Positions 23,781 to 33,563 are shown, numbered from the stretch's first letter. The stretch: DNA of 64,000 nucleotides from Pseudarthrobacter psychrotolerans (GCF_009911795.1 NZ_CP047898.1:1798001-1862000), one strand, 5' to 3'. Translations and numbers: made by a program. The notes: generated by a model not told the origin, from the letters alone.

Positions 23781-26286
23781 GAAGACCACCGCCCCGCTGG
23801 CCGATTTCGGTTCGGCGGACATCGACGCCGCCGGTGGAAAAGGTGCAGCCCTCGGCGAGCTGATACGCCAGGGATTTCCGGTGCCGCCGGGCTTCATCAT
23901 TACGACCCGCGCGTACCGGTCCCTCCTTGCCGACACGTCGCTGGGGGCGGCCCTGGGCGGACTGCTCCGCGCCGCCACCGCGGAAAGAGATCCCGACGGC
24001 GCCGCGATCCGCGTGCTGTTCGCCGGAACGGACATGCCTCACGACTTGCGGACGGAGATCGGTGTTGCCTATGCAAGGCTGGGGCGCGGAGCGGTGGCAG
24101 TACGTTCCAGTGCCACGGCGGAAGACCTGCCGGGGGCAGCGTTCGCCGGCCAGCAGGACACGTTTTTGAACGTGGTGGGCGAGGACGCGGTGGTCCGGGC
24201 GGTCGCCGACTGCTGGGCCTCGCTCTGGACCGACAGGGCCATCGCCTACCGCCGGCGGCAGGGGATCGATCCCCGCGAGGTGGCCATCGCCGTCGTGGTG
24301 CAGAAAATGGTGCCGGCCGACATCGCCGGTGTCATGTTCACGGCCAACCCCGTCACGGGTGTGCGCAGCGAAATCGTCGTGGAGGCGAGCCCCGGGCTGG
24401 GGGAGGCGGTCGTCTCGGGGCGGGTGACGCGGGAGCACTACGTCCTGGACCTCTCGGGAAAGTCCCGCAGTTTCGCCCCAGGTGGCCGCGAGGTCGTGAT
24501 CAGCGCCGCCGTAGGCGGGGGCACGCAGGAAGTCCCCGGGACCCCGGGTGCCGGTCCGGGGCTGGGCACCGAACAGCTGGCAGAGCTGGCCCGCCTGGCT
24601 CTGAGGTCCCAGGAACACTTCGGCCGGCCGCAGGACATGGAATGGGCGGTGGCCGGGGGCCGACTGTTTGTCCTGCAGTCGCGGCCCATGACGGCGTTGC
24701 CGCCGCAGCCGCAAGGGCTCAACCCTTTCCAGCGGAGGGTGGGGCCGTTCTTCGTGGAAATGTTCCAGGAACGGCCCTACCCGCTGGACGTGTCCGGCTG
24801 GATGAACCACGGGATCCTGGCCATGCTGCACCGGATGGCCGGGAGCGTGGGCGTGGTCTTCCCCACAGCTGAGCAGGTGCTCCCCGAAGAAGACGGCGTG
24901 GTGGTGCAGCTCGTGCCGCCGGTTCCGCATCCCACGCTCCGGAGCCTGGCCGCGCCGGTGTCGCTAGCCCGCCGTGCACGGCAATACAAAACAGCCCGGT
25001 GGACGCAGGATCCGAGATTTCCGGCCTTCCTTGACCGAATTGAGCGGCTGACCGCGAAGGACCCGGGCGCACTGCGCTGGGCCGGGGTCGTTGCCATGGC
25101 AGAGGGATCCTTCGCGGCAATGGGCGGTATCACCGACCTGCGGATCTCCTACCTGCCCGGCATCTTCCTGCCCATGCTGAAAATGCGCGCGATGCTCCTG
25201 CTCCTTGGGAAGACGGAACTGGCCTCTGCGCTGATCGCGGGGGCGGAAACCCGGACGAGCCAGGCCAACCGTGCACTGGAGCAACTGGCCGAAACAGCTG
25301 GCGCTGATGCCGAGTTGGCGCGTGCCCTGTCCGAAGAGGACCCAGTCAATGTCCTGGACCTCGTCGAAAAGGATCCCGCCCACGCGGCCTTCCGCGAGGC
25401 ATTTACGGCGTTCCTGCTCGAATACGGCAACCGCGAAACAGTCAGCGTGGTGCTGAGCAGTACCCCCACCTGGTTCGACGCCCCGGAGGTGGTCCTGGGA
25501 CTCGTGAAGGCCATGCTGGGCGCCCGGCCGCCGAGGACCGACCAGACCGGCACGGCGATGAGCGAGCTGAAGGGGCACCCGGTGCTCCGGTTCAAGCCGC
25601 TGCGCCGGCGGATGCTCGCCGCCGTCGCCGCTGCCCAGGCCGGAATGGCGTTCCGGGAGGACACCCACTTTTACGCCACCAAGGTCATACCGCCGCTGCG
25701 CCGCGCCTACCGCGAGCTCGGCCGGCGGCTCACGGCGGCCGGCGTGATCGATGATGCCCATGACGTCTACCACCTGCGGTTCGAGGAGCTGGCATCGATC
25801 ACGGACACCGACGACGGCGTGCTGCCGGCTTCCGTCCGGGAGCACTTCCGGCCCCTGGTGCTGGCGCGTGCGGCCAAGCGGCGCGAACTGGAGGGGATCC
25901 CACTGTTGGACACGGCCTTGCTCTTTGGGCACATCCGCCGTGTGGCGGGGACCCTCGTCTCCGGCACGCCGGCAAGCCGTGGACGCGCAGAAGGGCCGGT
26001 GAGGGTGATCCGCGGACCGGCCGAGTTCGGGCGACTGCGCAGCGGAGAGATCCTGGTCTGCCCGTACACCAACCCGTCCTGGACACCCCTGTTCCAGCGT
26101 GCCGCGGCCGTCGTCGTGGACACCGGCGGCCTCGGCTCCCACGCGGCGATCGTGGCGAGGGAGTACGGAATACCGGCCGTCATGGGGACCGGCACTGGCA
26201 CCAGCATTCTGGCCGACGGGCAGCATGTCGTCGTGGACGGGAACACCGGGGTGGTCATGCCTTCCCCCTCCGGGGCGGGGGCCTGA
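23773..26286 (+). CDS. rifampicin-phosphotransferase-like PEP-utilising enzyme
   Basis: 837 residues from ATG 23773. An N-terminal PPDK/PEP-synthase ATP-grasp domain (GGKGAALGELIRQGFPVPPGF, VAVRSSATAEDLPGAAFAGQ, GVMFTANPVTG, QDMEWAV) is followed by a ~400-residue central domain (NPFQRRVGPFFVEMFQERPYP, FREDTHFYATKV) and the swivelling His domain TGGLGSHAAIVAREYGIPAVMGT with likely catalytic His790. The order ATP domain, substrate domain, His domain matches rifampicin phosphotransferase, not PEP synthase, which has a TIM barrel at the end. Rifamycin as substrate is an inference. Confidence 0.82.
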   Translation: MTEKTTAPLADFGSADIDAAGGKGAALGELIRQGFPVPPGFIITTRAYRSLLADTSLGAALGGLLRAATAERDPDGAAIRVLFAGTDMPHDLRTEIGVAYARLGRGAVAVRSSATAEDLPGAAFAGQQDTFLNVVGEDAVVRAVADCWASLWTDRAIAYRRRQGIDPREVAIAVVVQKMVPADIAGVMFTANPVTGVRSEIVVEASPGLGEAVVSGRVTREHYVLDLSGKSRSFAPGGREVVISAAVGGGTQEVPGTPGAGPGLGTEQLAELARLALRSQEHFGRPQDMEWAVAGGRLFVLQSRPMTALPPQPQGLNPFQRRVGPFFVEMFQERPYPLDVSGWMNHGILAMLHRMAGSVGVVFPTAEQVLPEEDGVVVQLVPPVPHPTLRSLAAPVSLARRARQYKTARWTQDPRFPAFLDRIERLTAKDPGALRWAGVVAMAEGSFAAMGGITDLRISYLPGIFLPMLKMRAMLLLLGKTELASALIAGAETRTSQANRALEQLAETAGADAELARALSEEDPVNVLDLVEKDPAHAAFREAFTAFLLEYGNRETVSVVLSSTPTWFDAPEVVLGLVKAMLGARPPRTDQTGTAMSELKGHPVLRFKPLRRRMLAAVAAAQAGMAFREDTHFYATKVIPPLRRAYRELGRRLTAAGVIDDAHDVYHLRFEELASITDTDDGVLPASVREHFRPLVLARAAKRRELEGIPLLDTALLFGHIRRVAGTLVSGTPASRGRAEGPVRVIRGPAEFGRLRSGEILVCPYTNPSWTPLFQRAAAVVVDTGGLGSHAAIVAREYGIPAVMGTGTGTSILADGQHVVVDGNTGVVMPSPSGAGA

Positions 26287-26287
26287 A

Positions 26288-26920
26288 ATGGCGGAGTCCC
26301 AGGACCACCGCAAACTGCCGCGCCGCCGCGGACCCGCCCTGAACAGTGCGATCTTTGAAGCGGTCCGGGCGGAGATTGCAGAATCCGGATATGCCGGGCT
26401 GACCATGGACAGCGTGGCCGAGCGCGCCCGGGCCAGCAAGGCCTCGCTCTACCGGCGGTGGCCCGGGCGCGCGGCTCTGGTACTTGACGCAGCCTACGAC
26501 GCGATGCCCGGTCCGGCGTCAGCCCCCGACACCGGGAGTCTCCGCGAGGATGCCCTCGCGGTCATGCGGCACGCCGCGCGTCAGCTGGACGGGACCGTCG
26601 GGCTGGCCATCCGGGGGCTGCTGGGCGAGGCACTCCAGAATCCGGCCGTGGCCGCCGAAATCCGTGAGTACGCACGCGGGAATGCCGGCAAGGTCATGCT
26701 GACCATCATCAAGCAGGCCGTGGCGCGCGGCGAATGTGACCCGGCCCTGGCCACGGACCGCACCGTCGAAGCCGGCCCCGCGTTACTGCGGCAGAGGTTC
26801 ATCTTCTCGTCCTTGCCCATCGACGACAACTATCTCGTGCAGGTTGTCGACGAAGTGGTGCTGCCACTGCTGGGACTCAGCCCACCCGGGGTCCGAGGCC
26901 AGAAGCCGAATAGGACCTGA
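26288..26920 (+). CDS. TetR family regulator of the MFS/phosphotransferase unit
   Basis: 210 residues from ATG 26288, one base after the upstream stop. HTH: LTMDSVAERARASKASLYRRWPGRAALVLDA (about residues 39-69). The C-terminal domain reads GLAIRGLLGEALQNPAVAAEIREYARG and looks like TetR_C-type (AcrR with RRWPGK motif). Last gene of the operon, so it may give feedback control through an operator in front of the MFS gene, which I could not identify. Confidence 0.9.
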   Translation: MAESQDHRKLPRRRGPALNSAIFEAVRAEIAESGYAGLTMDSVAERARASKASLYRRWPGRAALVLDAAYDAMPGPASAPDTGSLREDALAVMRHAARQLDGTVGLAIRGLLGEALQNPAVAAEIREYARGNAGKVMLTIIKQAVARGECDPALATDRTVEAGPALLRQRFIFSSLPIDDNYLVQVVDEVVLPLLGLSPPGVRGQKPNRT

Positions 26921-27004
26921 CTGGTTTGCGTTTATCCTGCAGTGCGCGGACGGATTTGTACGCTTGATTCAGCCAGTCCAGTCAGCTCAATCCAAACCTC
27001 GGCT

Positions 27005-27465
27005 GCTAATGGCCCTAATGTGCGGCTTCGCCGGGACGGATCGTCCACCAGCCTGGCACCACCACAAGAACCTCATCACCCGACACGGACGCTCCGGAGT
27101 ACGCAAAGCCTTCCACATCGCCAGCACCATCAACCGGACCTGGTACACCAATTCCAGCACCACCCACACCGTGGAAATCTATGACGCCCTCGCATGCGAC
27201 CAGCCCCGCCACGGCCAAGGCCTGGCCATCGTCGCGGCGTCTCTCTACCCGTCCATCGCGGCCCTGACCGCTGCCGTCGCCTCGCCATACTGGGCCGCCA
27301 TCGCCCACTCACCCGCCCCGACGCTTTCCTGGACAGAGTCATTCAAGAAGTCACCGAAGGCTGGCCCCCGCGGGAGTCGACCCGCTCCGCCACTGGATGA
27401 CCGGAGACTGGCTCCCGGGATTCCGTGGATCGGACACTATTCGGCCGATTGCGCGCCGTTGATCC
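27005..27465 (+). pseudogene. decayed gene of unknown family, copy A
   Basis: One frame gives GRSGVRKAFHIASTINRTWY, TVEIYDALACD and AAALTAAVASPYWAAIAHSP-like sequence; the next frame continues DAFLDRVIQEVTEGWPP and a third LRHWMTGDWLPGFRGSD. A second decayed copy with the same blocks lies at 32527-32802. At least two frameshifts here. Family unknown; the pairing with transposase fragments suggests it was mobile-element cargo. Confidence 0.5.
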
Positions 27466-27469
27466 ACTG

Positions 27470-27627
27470 GCCTGCCGCGGCGCTGGGTCGTTGAACGGAC
27501 CTTGGCCTGGATTGCCCGGCACCGGCGATGCGTGCGCGACTACGAACGGTTACCGCCCACCACGAAGCCATGATCCGCTGGACCATTGTCAGAATCACCA
27601 GCAAACCACTGGCCAAGCAGGTTTAGG
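27470..27627 (+). pseudogene. IS5-family transposase C-terminal fragment
   Basis: [26 protein letters not shown] is the typical end of IS5 (IS1182/IS427-like) transposases, including the Y-x-R-x-x-x-x-x-E region remnant. The frame then shifts to [22 protein letters not shown] before a stop. Everything upstream of this tail is missing. Confidence 0.75.
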
Positions 27628-27649
27628 AACAGGCTCTTGGCGGACCGGT

Positions 27650-28939
27650 TCAGAGCAGGTAGTACCGCAGGAGCAGGTAGGGCACGCAGAGACCGATGGT
27701 GACGGCGGTGACCACCAGCCCGTATTTTGTGAACGTCCAGAACGAGATGGGGTGATCGTAGCGCTTCGCTATCCCGATGACGACGACGTTTGCACTGGCT
27801 CCCACAGCGGTGGCGTTGCCGCCGAGGTCCGCACCGAGAGCCAGCGCCCACCAGAGGGGCTTGGCTGCGGCGCCTCCTGCCTCCACAAGGTCATGCGTAA
27901 TCGGAGCGAGTGTGGCCACATAGGGGATGTTGTCAATGATGCCGGACGCGAAAGCCGAGCCTGCGAGCATTGCGACGGCGGCGGCGTCGTAGTTGTCCCC
28001 GATCAGGGAAGCCACAGCCGCTCCCACCGCGTCGATGACTCCAAGGTTGACCAGGGAACCGATCATGATGAACAGGCCCGCAAAGAACAGCAGCGTCTCC
28101 CATTCGACGTCCCCGAACACTTTTCGCGGTTCAAGCCGGGCCAGCAGCACCAGGAGCCCTGCACCGAGCATCGCGACAACGGACGGTGCGAACCCCAGCA
28201 CAGGGCGGGCAACAAAACCGATCAGCACCAGGCCCACCACCACGAGCGATTTGATCAACAATGACTTCTCCCCCAGCGCCTCCTTCTCGTTCAAGGCCAT
28301 GACGCGCGCGGCACGGTCCGGATGGAAACGGAAGGCGGAGCGGAACATCCAGCGGCACAGTCCGATGAAGACGACGAGGAGCACCGCGATTATCGGCGCA
28401 AGGTTGATGATGAAGTCGTTGAAGGTCAGGCCCCCCCGGCTGGCGATGATGATGTTTGGCGGGTCGCCAATCAGAGTGGCCGTGCCTCCGATGTTGCTGG
28501 CCATCACCTCCGCAATCAGGAAGGGAACCGGTGGCGCGGCGAGCCGTTCACACACCAGGAGCGTCACGGGCGCGGTGAGCAGCACCGTGGTGACGTTGTC
28601 CAGAAGTGCCGAGAGCACGGCCGTGATGACCACCAGGATCACCATGATCCGGAACGGATAGCCCCGGGCTTTCTTCGCCGCCCAGATCGCGAGGAACTCG
28701 AACAGGCCGGTCTGCCGGAGGATGCCGACGATAATCATCATGGCCAGCAGCAGGAAGATGACATTCCAGTCGATCCCGCTCTCGGCCGAAAAAAACATTC
28801 CCGCGTCATTCGTGGCACCGATCAAAACCATTGCAGCTGCGCCGCCCAGCGCGGTGGTCATCCGCGGCAGCTTTTCGGTAGCGATCAGAACATACGCTGT
28901 GAGAAAGACACCGAGCGCAAGAATGACCTGGACCGTCAC
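27650..28939 (-). CDS. SLC13/ArsB-type ion transporter permease
   Basis: 429 residues from GTG 28939, about 11 helices. Typical inverted-repeat signatures: SALLDNVTTVLLTAPVTLLV and, in the second half, ASGIIDNIPYVATLAPITHDL, plus NIGGTATLIGDPPNIIIAS and GADLGGNATAVGASANVVVIG. These are shared by citrate/sodium symporters, ArsB-like and NhaD-like proteins; the substrate is not decided by sequence. Start overlaps the CBS-protein stop, so the CBS protein is probably its regulator. Confidence 0.88.
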   Translation of the reverse strand: MTVQVILALGVFLTAYVLIATEKLPRMTTALGGAAAMVLIGATNDAGMFFSAESGIDWNVIFLLLAMMIIVGILRQTGLFEFLAIWAAKKARGYPFRIMVILVVITAVLSALLDNVTTVLLTAPVTLLVCERLAAPPVPFLIAEVMASNIGGTATLIGDPPNIIIASRGGLTFNDFIINLAPIIAVLLVVFIGLCRWMFRSAFRFHPDRAARVMALNEKEALGEKSLLIKSLVVVGLVLIGFVARPVLGFAPSVVAMLGAGLLVLLARLEPRKVFGDVEWETLLFFAGLFIMIGSLVNLGVIDAVGAAVASLIGDNYDAAAVAMLAGSAFASGIIDNIPYVATLAPITHDLVEAGGAAAKPLWWALALGADLGGNATAVGASANVVVIGIAKRYDHPISFWTFTKYGLVVTAVTIGLCVPYLLLRYYLL

Positions 28940-29423
28940 TGTTGTCCGCTTCGCGGGTCAGGATCGCCGGCACCGGCCAGGATGGCCTTGATGACGGCGG
29001 GAAGCGTGACGAACATCGGGGTGTCCGGGGTGAGTCGCGGACCAGGGCAATCTGAGTCCGGGCATCCACCATGCGCGCCGCGATCTCGACCAGGGTCGCA
29101 TCGGACTCGAGGGAAAGGATCTTGCGGACGGCGACGCCCTCATCGTCAAGCATCTCCCCGACAGTCCGTTCTGCGAGGTATTCCCACAACTCGCCTGCCC
29201 CTGCCTCGTCGAACACGGCCGCCAGCGACACATCATCGAGAAGGTAGCCGGGCACCATGAGCCGCAGCACGTCCACGGCCGAGACTATGGCAGTGGGAAC
29301 TCCCAGCTTGTTTGCAATAACCAGCCCCACCAAACCGCTGTCCGCGATCAGGCGCCCGGCTTCCACCGCATTGGTCTCGCGGCGCACAACGGGTAGAGCA
29401 ACTTGCAGGTCGGCTGCGCGCAC
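28936..29423 (-). pseudogene. CBS-domain protein paired with the permease, frameshifted near the end
   Basis: Two CBS units: LQVALPVVRRETNAVEAGRLIADSGLVGLVIANKLGVPTAIVSAVDVLRLM and VRKILSLESDATLVEIAARMVDARTQIALVRD. After RTP the expected continuation MFVTLPAVIKAILAGAGDPD is in another frame (break at about 29016-29022 in a C/G run), and in that frame the stop overlaps the permease start as GTGA. This makes the shifted frame the native one. CBS pairs bind adenosyl ligands and gate transporters. Nearly complete protein even if the shift is real. Confidence 0.75.
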
Positions 29424-29715
29424 AGCGGCTCCTCATGCCTCCGAAGACAGAACGTAGGCCCATCCAACCACCGATTCCCTGCGCTTGGCAGGGGTTGTCT
29501 TCGTGTTCAGCGATCAAGCCACCTGTCGAACCCGTTATTCTGCAGGCACGGCCCTGGACGTGGCTTTGTCGCTTGCCTGTCCGGAATGACTCTCAGGCGC
29601 GTGCGTTCCCTTCCTTGAGGGGAAAATGCGATCTTACCGGTCTCGATAGGGCAGGGCCAGAGGTGACTATGACCGTACCGATAAGGCCCGTGTCGGTCAG
29701 AGCGGAGGTTGGTGT
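29424..29715. other. gap between two minus-strand genes
   Basis: No gene supported in about 290 bases; should contain the promoter of the CBS/permease pair and the 3' end of the monooxygenase transcript. Confidence 0.35.
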
Positions 29716-30903
29716 TTACTTTGCGATCCTGCCCACGATCTGGCGGGCCACGAGCCGATCGATGCCGGGCAGGTGCGTCCCCCGTATGATCCAGCGGCGC
29801 AGGAGTCGCTGGGTCCTGTTCGTGGGAAGGAACGAGGCCGCCGCGCGCCTTCCCGCGGCCTGTGCTTCCTCCACGACCGGCCGCCAGCGCCGTTCGAACT
29901 CGGCCATGGCCGGGGCGATCCCGGACGGAGAGTCCACGGGCCCCAGGAGGTCCCCCAGAAGGGCCGCCCCGGCTATGGCGAGGGAGCCCCCTTGGCCGGC
30001 CAGGAGCGAGACTGCCCCGCAGGCGTCCCCGATCAGAATGGCTCTGCCTTTATGCCAGGCGGGCATGACGATTTGGGCGACGACGTCATCGTATGGGTGC
30101 TCGGGGCACAGCTCGAGCAGCCTGTCGACGGCGTCGCCCAGGCCGGCGAACTCCCGGCGGAGCCGTTCCCGGGTACTCTGGGGCTGCCCGTCCCCCTGTG
30201 CTCTGTTGGCGTCACGGTAGACGAGGAAGGCAGCCACCTCGTCAGTGCGCAGGCTGTAGAGCCCGGCCATCCGGTCGAGGGTGTCGGTGAGCAGGAAGCG
30301 GTTCGCGAAGCGGGCGTTCAGCCCGGGATCGGCCACGATGAACGCGGCGGCGCGCATGCCCAAGGGGCGCAGGTAGTCCTTTTCGCGGCCGAACACGTGG
30401 GCGCGCACCTCGGAATGCACGCCGTCGGCGCCGATGAGCAGATCGGCGCCGGGCGGCGGCACCGCTGAGGCGTCGACGGCCACTCCCGCGCCGTGCTCGT
30501 CAGCCCAGGCGCCGCAGACCCGCACCCCGTAGCGGACGCGGACCCGGCCGGAGGGAACGTCCTCGAGCGCGGCGAGGGCAGCACGCTCCATGTCCGGGCG
30601 CAGCAGGCTCAGGACTTTCTCCCCGGCGAGCCGGGCGAACTGGTCGTAGTCCAGGCGCGCGGTCGGGCGCAGCCCGGCGTCGACGTACTCGACCGCTTCG
30701 ACGTGGTACGCGACCGCCGCCAGACGCGGGTAGAGGCCGATCCTCTCCGATGCCTCGACCCCGGGACCGAAGAAATCCATCATGTACCCGTCAGGACGGG
30801 GAGCAGGGGATTTCTCCAGGACCTCGACCTCCCACCCCGCCAGGCCCAACTGGCGGGCCGCGACGAGCCCGGCAATTCCCGCCCCGGCGACTATGGCCTT
30901 CAC
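29716..30903 (-). CDS. FAD-dependent monooxygenase (group A flavoprotein)
   Basis: 395 residues. N-terminal GxGxxG (AIVAGAGIAGLVAARQLGLAGWEVEVLEKS), the DG motif (ADLLIGADGVHSEVRAHVFG) and the GD motif (GRAILIGDACGAVSLLAGQGGSLAIAGA) are all intact. It lacks the long C-terminal domain of phenol hydroxylases. Relatives include TetX and PHBH-like tailoring or drug-inactivating enzymes; the substrate is unknown. Monocistronic, with a downstream gap. Confidence 0.9.
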   Translation of the reverse strand: MKAIVAGAGIAGLVAARQLGLAGWEVEVLEKSPAPRPDGYMMDFFGPGVEASERIGLYPRLAAVAYHVEAVEYVDAGLRPTARLDYDQFARLAGEKVLSLLRPDMERAALAALEDVPSGRVRVRYGVRVCGAWADEHGAGVAVDASAVPPPGADLLIGADGVHSEVRAHVFGREKDYLRPLGMRAAAFIVADPGLNARFANRFLLTDTLDRMAGLYSLRTDEVAAFLVYRDANRAQGDGQPQSTRERLRREFAGLGDAVDRLLELCPEHPYDDVVAQIVMPAWHKGRAILIGDACGAVSLLAGQGGSLAIAGAALLGDLLGPVDSPSGIAPAMAEFERRWRPVVEEAQAAGRRAAASFLPTNRTQRLLRRWIIRGTHLPGIDRLVARQIVGRIAK

Positions 30904-31102
30904 GTCCTACCCCCTCCATCGGCTCGGCCCCAGAGAAGCCGCCGGCGCAGTGACGAGCACCCCGACGGCAGCTGTTGCCTCATTCTTGGACCCTCCTGGA
31001 GGCTCGTCAAGAGTGCAGGACACCCGCGAGGACCAGACGCGGATTCTGCCCGGTCCCTGGGGCAGGTCAAGGAGTCAAGCAAACAGTCCCAACAGCCAGC
31101 CG

Positions 31103-31106
31103 CCTA
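31103..31106. repeat. 4-bp target duplication CTAA, left copy (right copy 32512-32515)
   Basis: CTAA directly flanks both ends of the IS701-family element. The family is known to duplicate 4-bp YTAR targets, and CTAA fits. Confidence 0.8.
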
Positions 31107-32511
31107 ATACTACAGTCGCGTTTATTATGGGCTGCGTCGGCGGTTTAATCGGACTTTCGGCAGGGAACCTGTTAATCGTTGGTGGTGAGTGATGATATTT
31201 GTGTGGCGGACGTAGAAGAGTGGGCCGAAGGTCTGGAAGAAATCGGTGATCTGATTGGGCAGCGGTTTGTCCGGTCCGAACCACGCCGGAACGCTGTGGG
31301 GTATGTGCGCGGGCTCCTTTCGGATGAGGAACGTAAGAATTCCTGGACCCTGTCTGAACGCGCCGGGCACGGTACCCCGGATGGCATGCAGCGCCTGCTC
31401 TCGACCACCGACTGGGACCCGGATGCTGTGCGGGATGACCTGTTCACCTACGTCAACCGCCATCTGGGCGATCCTGACGGGATCCTGATCATTGACGAGA
31501 CCGGATTCCTCAAGAAGGGCGCCGCCTCAGCCGGGGTCGCACGCCAGTATTCGGGCACGGCAGGGCGGGTGGAGAACTGCCAGATCGGGGTGTTCCTGAC
31601 ATATTCCGCCCCGGCCGGGCGCACCCTGCTGGACCGGGAACTCTACCTGCCCAAAGCCTGGGCCGATGATCGGGAGAGATGCGCCGGGGCCGGGATCCCC
31701 AAAACCAGGGAATTCGCCACGAAGCCGGTACTGGCCGCGGACATGATCGACCGCGCCCTGGATGCCGGGATCCCGGCCCGCTGGGCCACCGGGGACGCGG
31801 TCTACGGCCAGCACACAGGGCTGCGCCGCCGCCTGGAAGCCAGAGGATTGCATTACGTGCTGGCCGTGCCCATGAACCAAAACATCATCGCCCCCACCGC
31901 CTGGCCGGGCGAGCAATGGCGTGCCGATAAACTCATCGCTTCCCTGCGCGCCAATGCCTGGCGGACCCGCACCGCCGGGGCCGGAACCAAGGGCGACCGC
32001 CTCTACTCCTGGGCACGGACCCGCATCAACGGACCCGCCGAAACCGGAGAACACTGGCTGCTGGCCCGCCGCTCCCTGAAAGACCCCACCGACCTGGCCT
32101 ACTACATCTGCCACGGCCCCAACCGGGTCTCCCTCGCCGAACTGGTCCGGATCGCCGGCGCCCGCTGGGCGATCGAGGAAACCTTCCAAACCTCCAAGGG
32201 CGAAACCGGACTGGACCACTACCAGGTCCGCCAATACACCGGCTGGTACCGGCACATCACCCTCTCCATGTTCGCCCAGGCCTTCCTGACCGTGATCCGC
32301 TCCAAAAAAGGGGCGCTGCCGCCGGAGGCGGGGAACTGATCCGGCTCTCGCTGCCCGAAATCAGGCGGCTGCTCGTCCGGCTCGTCTGGCACCGCACCAC
32401 CAGCCCGAAACACGTCCTGGAATACTCAACCTGGCGACGAAAACACCAACACCGCGCTCGATACTGTCATTACAAGGCCCGCGGACACACCCCATAAACG
32501 CGACTGTAGTA
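31107..32511 (+). mobile_element. complete IS701-family insertion sequence
   Basis: 1405 bp bounded by 17-bp perfect inverted repeats (TACTACAGTCGCGTTTA at 31107-31123, complement at 32495-32511) and by CTAA duplications. One transposase gene fills it, and its shifted-frame stop lies inside the right repeat. The intact target duplication indicates recent insertion. Confidence 0.92.
31182..32497 (+). pseudogene. IS701-family transposase, frameshifted near the C-terminus
   Basis: DDE residues are visible in LIIDETGFLKKG, WATGDAVYG and WAIEETFQTSKGETGLDHYQVR. The main frame ends at 32339 (KKGALPPEAGN); the family-like tail ELIRLSLPEIRRLLVRLVWHR to HYKARGHTP lies in the next frame to 32497. One extra G in GGGG at about 32330 joins them. 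The catalytic part is whole, so the element might still move, or the indel may be a sequence error. The start is uncertain (GTG 31182 or 31185, TTG 31179). Confidence 0.85.
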
Positions 32512-32526
32512 CTAACTCCCGTTGGT

Positions 32527-32802
32527 ACCATTTAGCTTGAAAAATTCCGCGTCCGTCGTCTCGCTGGCGATGCCATCGCTTCACCGTTCTGGCTGGAATC
32601 GCACACTCACATCGACCGGACGCGTTCCTGGTCAGAATCAGCGACGAAGTCACCGACGGCTGGCGACCACGGAGCGCATTCGCTCTCCTCCGGCACTGGA
32701 TGGACGAAGACTGGTTCCGGCATTCCGCGGATCAGAGACATTGGGGGCGTCCGCAGATACCGAAAAAGGGAACGGCTGGCGTCCTGGACGGAGCTCCCTG
32801 AA
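32527..32802 (+). pseudogene. decayed gene of unknown family, copy B
   Basis: Same blocks as the remnant at 27005-27465: SPFWL, GIAHSHRPDAFLVRISDEVTDGWRP and LRHWMDEDWFRHSADQRHW. One frameshift separates SPFW from GIAHS. It starts 15 bases right of the IS701 target duplication. Family unknown. Confidence 0.5.
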
Positions 32803-32819
32803 ACTTTGAGTCGACCAGC

Positions 32820-33473
32820 TTACTCGTGGCGGTGTTGCAGGGTCCCTGCCCGGATCTGGAGGTGCCCGCCCCGTGCGGACCGGCTATCGACTCCGACGCA
32901 GTCTTCCTCCACGAACTGCCAGGGGTGGGCGAAGATGTCTGCACCGCCAATCCTGCAGGCGAAACGGGCAAGCGGGGCAAGCCAGCGTGCGCTTCCGTAC
33001 GGTTCTTGCATGTCGACAATACTGACCCGTGGATCCGCGCCCAACAGGTTCTGGATGTTCGCCCATGCGGTCCGCCAGGCCGGCATCAGCGACAGCGAAT
33101 ATGTGGCAATGATGCCGTCCGAGGCCGGGGTGCCTCCTTGGCCGCTAACCTGCTCCATGACCGCCGACGCATCGAGGCTGATGAGGTCCGCCTGCACCAG
33201 AATGATGTTGTCCCAGCGGTGCAGCCGGGCACGGCGCTGTGCTTGGCGGAGCATTCCGGGGCTGCGGTCGATACCGATGATTGTCCCCGTGGGGCCGATC
33301 CTGTCCTGCAGGAGCGGGAAGTTCAGGCCGGTCCCGCAGCCGATGTCCAGGATCTGGTCCCCGGGCCGGGGGTCGAGTGCGTCGATGCCCTGGATCCGTC
33401 CTGCCCGGTATACGGCTCGCTCGCCGGAGAGCACGTCGTAGACCGGTGCATAGATGTTGTACTTGTCCTTGAC
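32820..33473 (-). CDS. class I SAM-dependent methyltransferase
   Basis: About 217 residues: KYNIYAPVYDVLSGERAVYRAGR, motif I DQILDIGCGTGLNFPLLQ, motif II TIIGIDRSPGMLRQA, then NIILVQADLISLD and IIATYSLSLMPAW. It resembles small UbiE-like methyltransferases. GGGAGG lies nine bases before the expected start, but the codon there is GTC, not GTG, and no normal start is found upstream in frame within the likely gene. Start at 33473 is therefore by homology. Divergent from the MerA-like gene. Confidence 0.75.
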   Translation of the reverse strand, partial: VKDKYNIYAPVYDVLSGERAVYRAGRIQGIDALDPRPGDQILDIGCGTGLNFPLLQDRIGPTGTIIGIDRSPGMLRQAQRRARLHRWDNIILVQADLISLDASAVMEQVSGQGGTPASDGIIATYSLSLMPAWRTAWANIQNLLGADPRVSIVDMQEPYGSARWLAPLARFACRIGGADIFAHPWQFVEEDCVGVDSRSARGGHLQIRAGTLQHRHE

Positions 33474-33563
33474 GGTGCCCTCCCGTTCCAGTTGGCCACA
33501 CTCGGCCGATGGTAGTGACCGGGGCCTGGGTGCCAAACTTACCCGACGACGGAGGGCACGGAC

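Noticed and set aside
24964..26439. 491-codon minus-strand ORF
   Set aside because: Antisense to the rifampicin-phosphotransferase-like gene; no domain visible.
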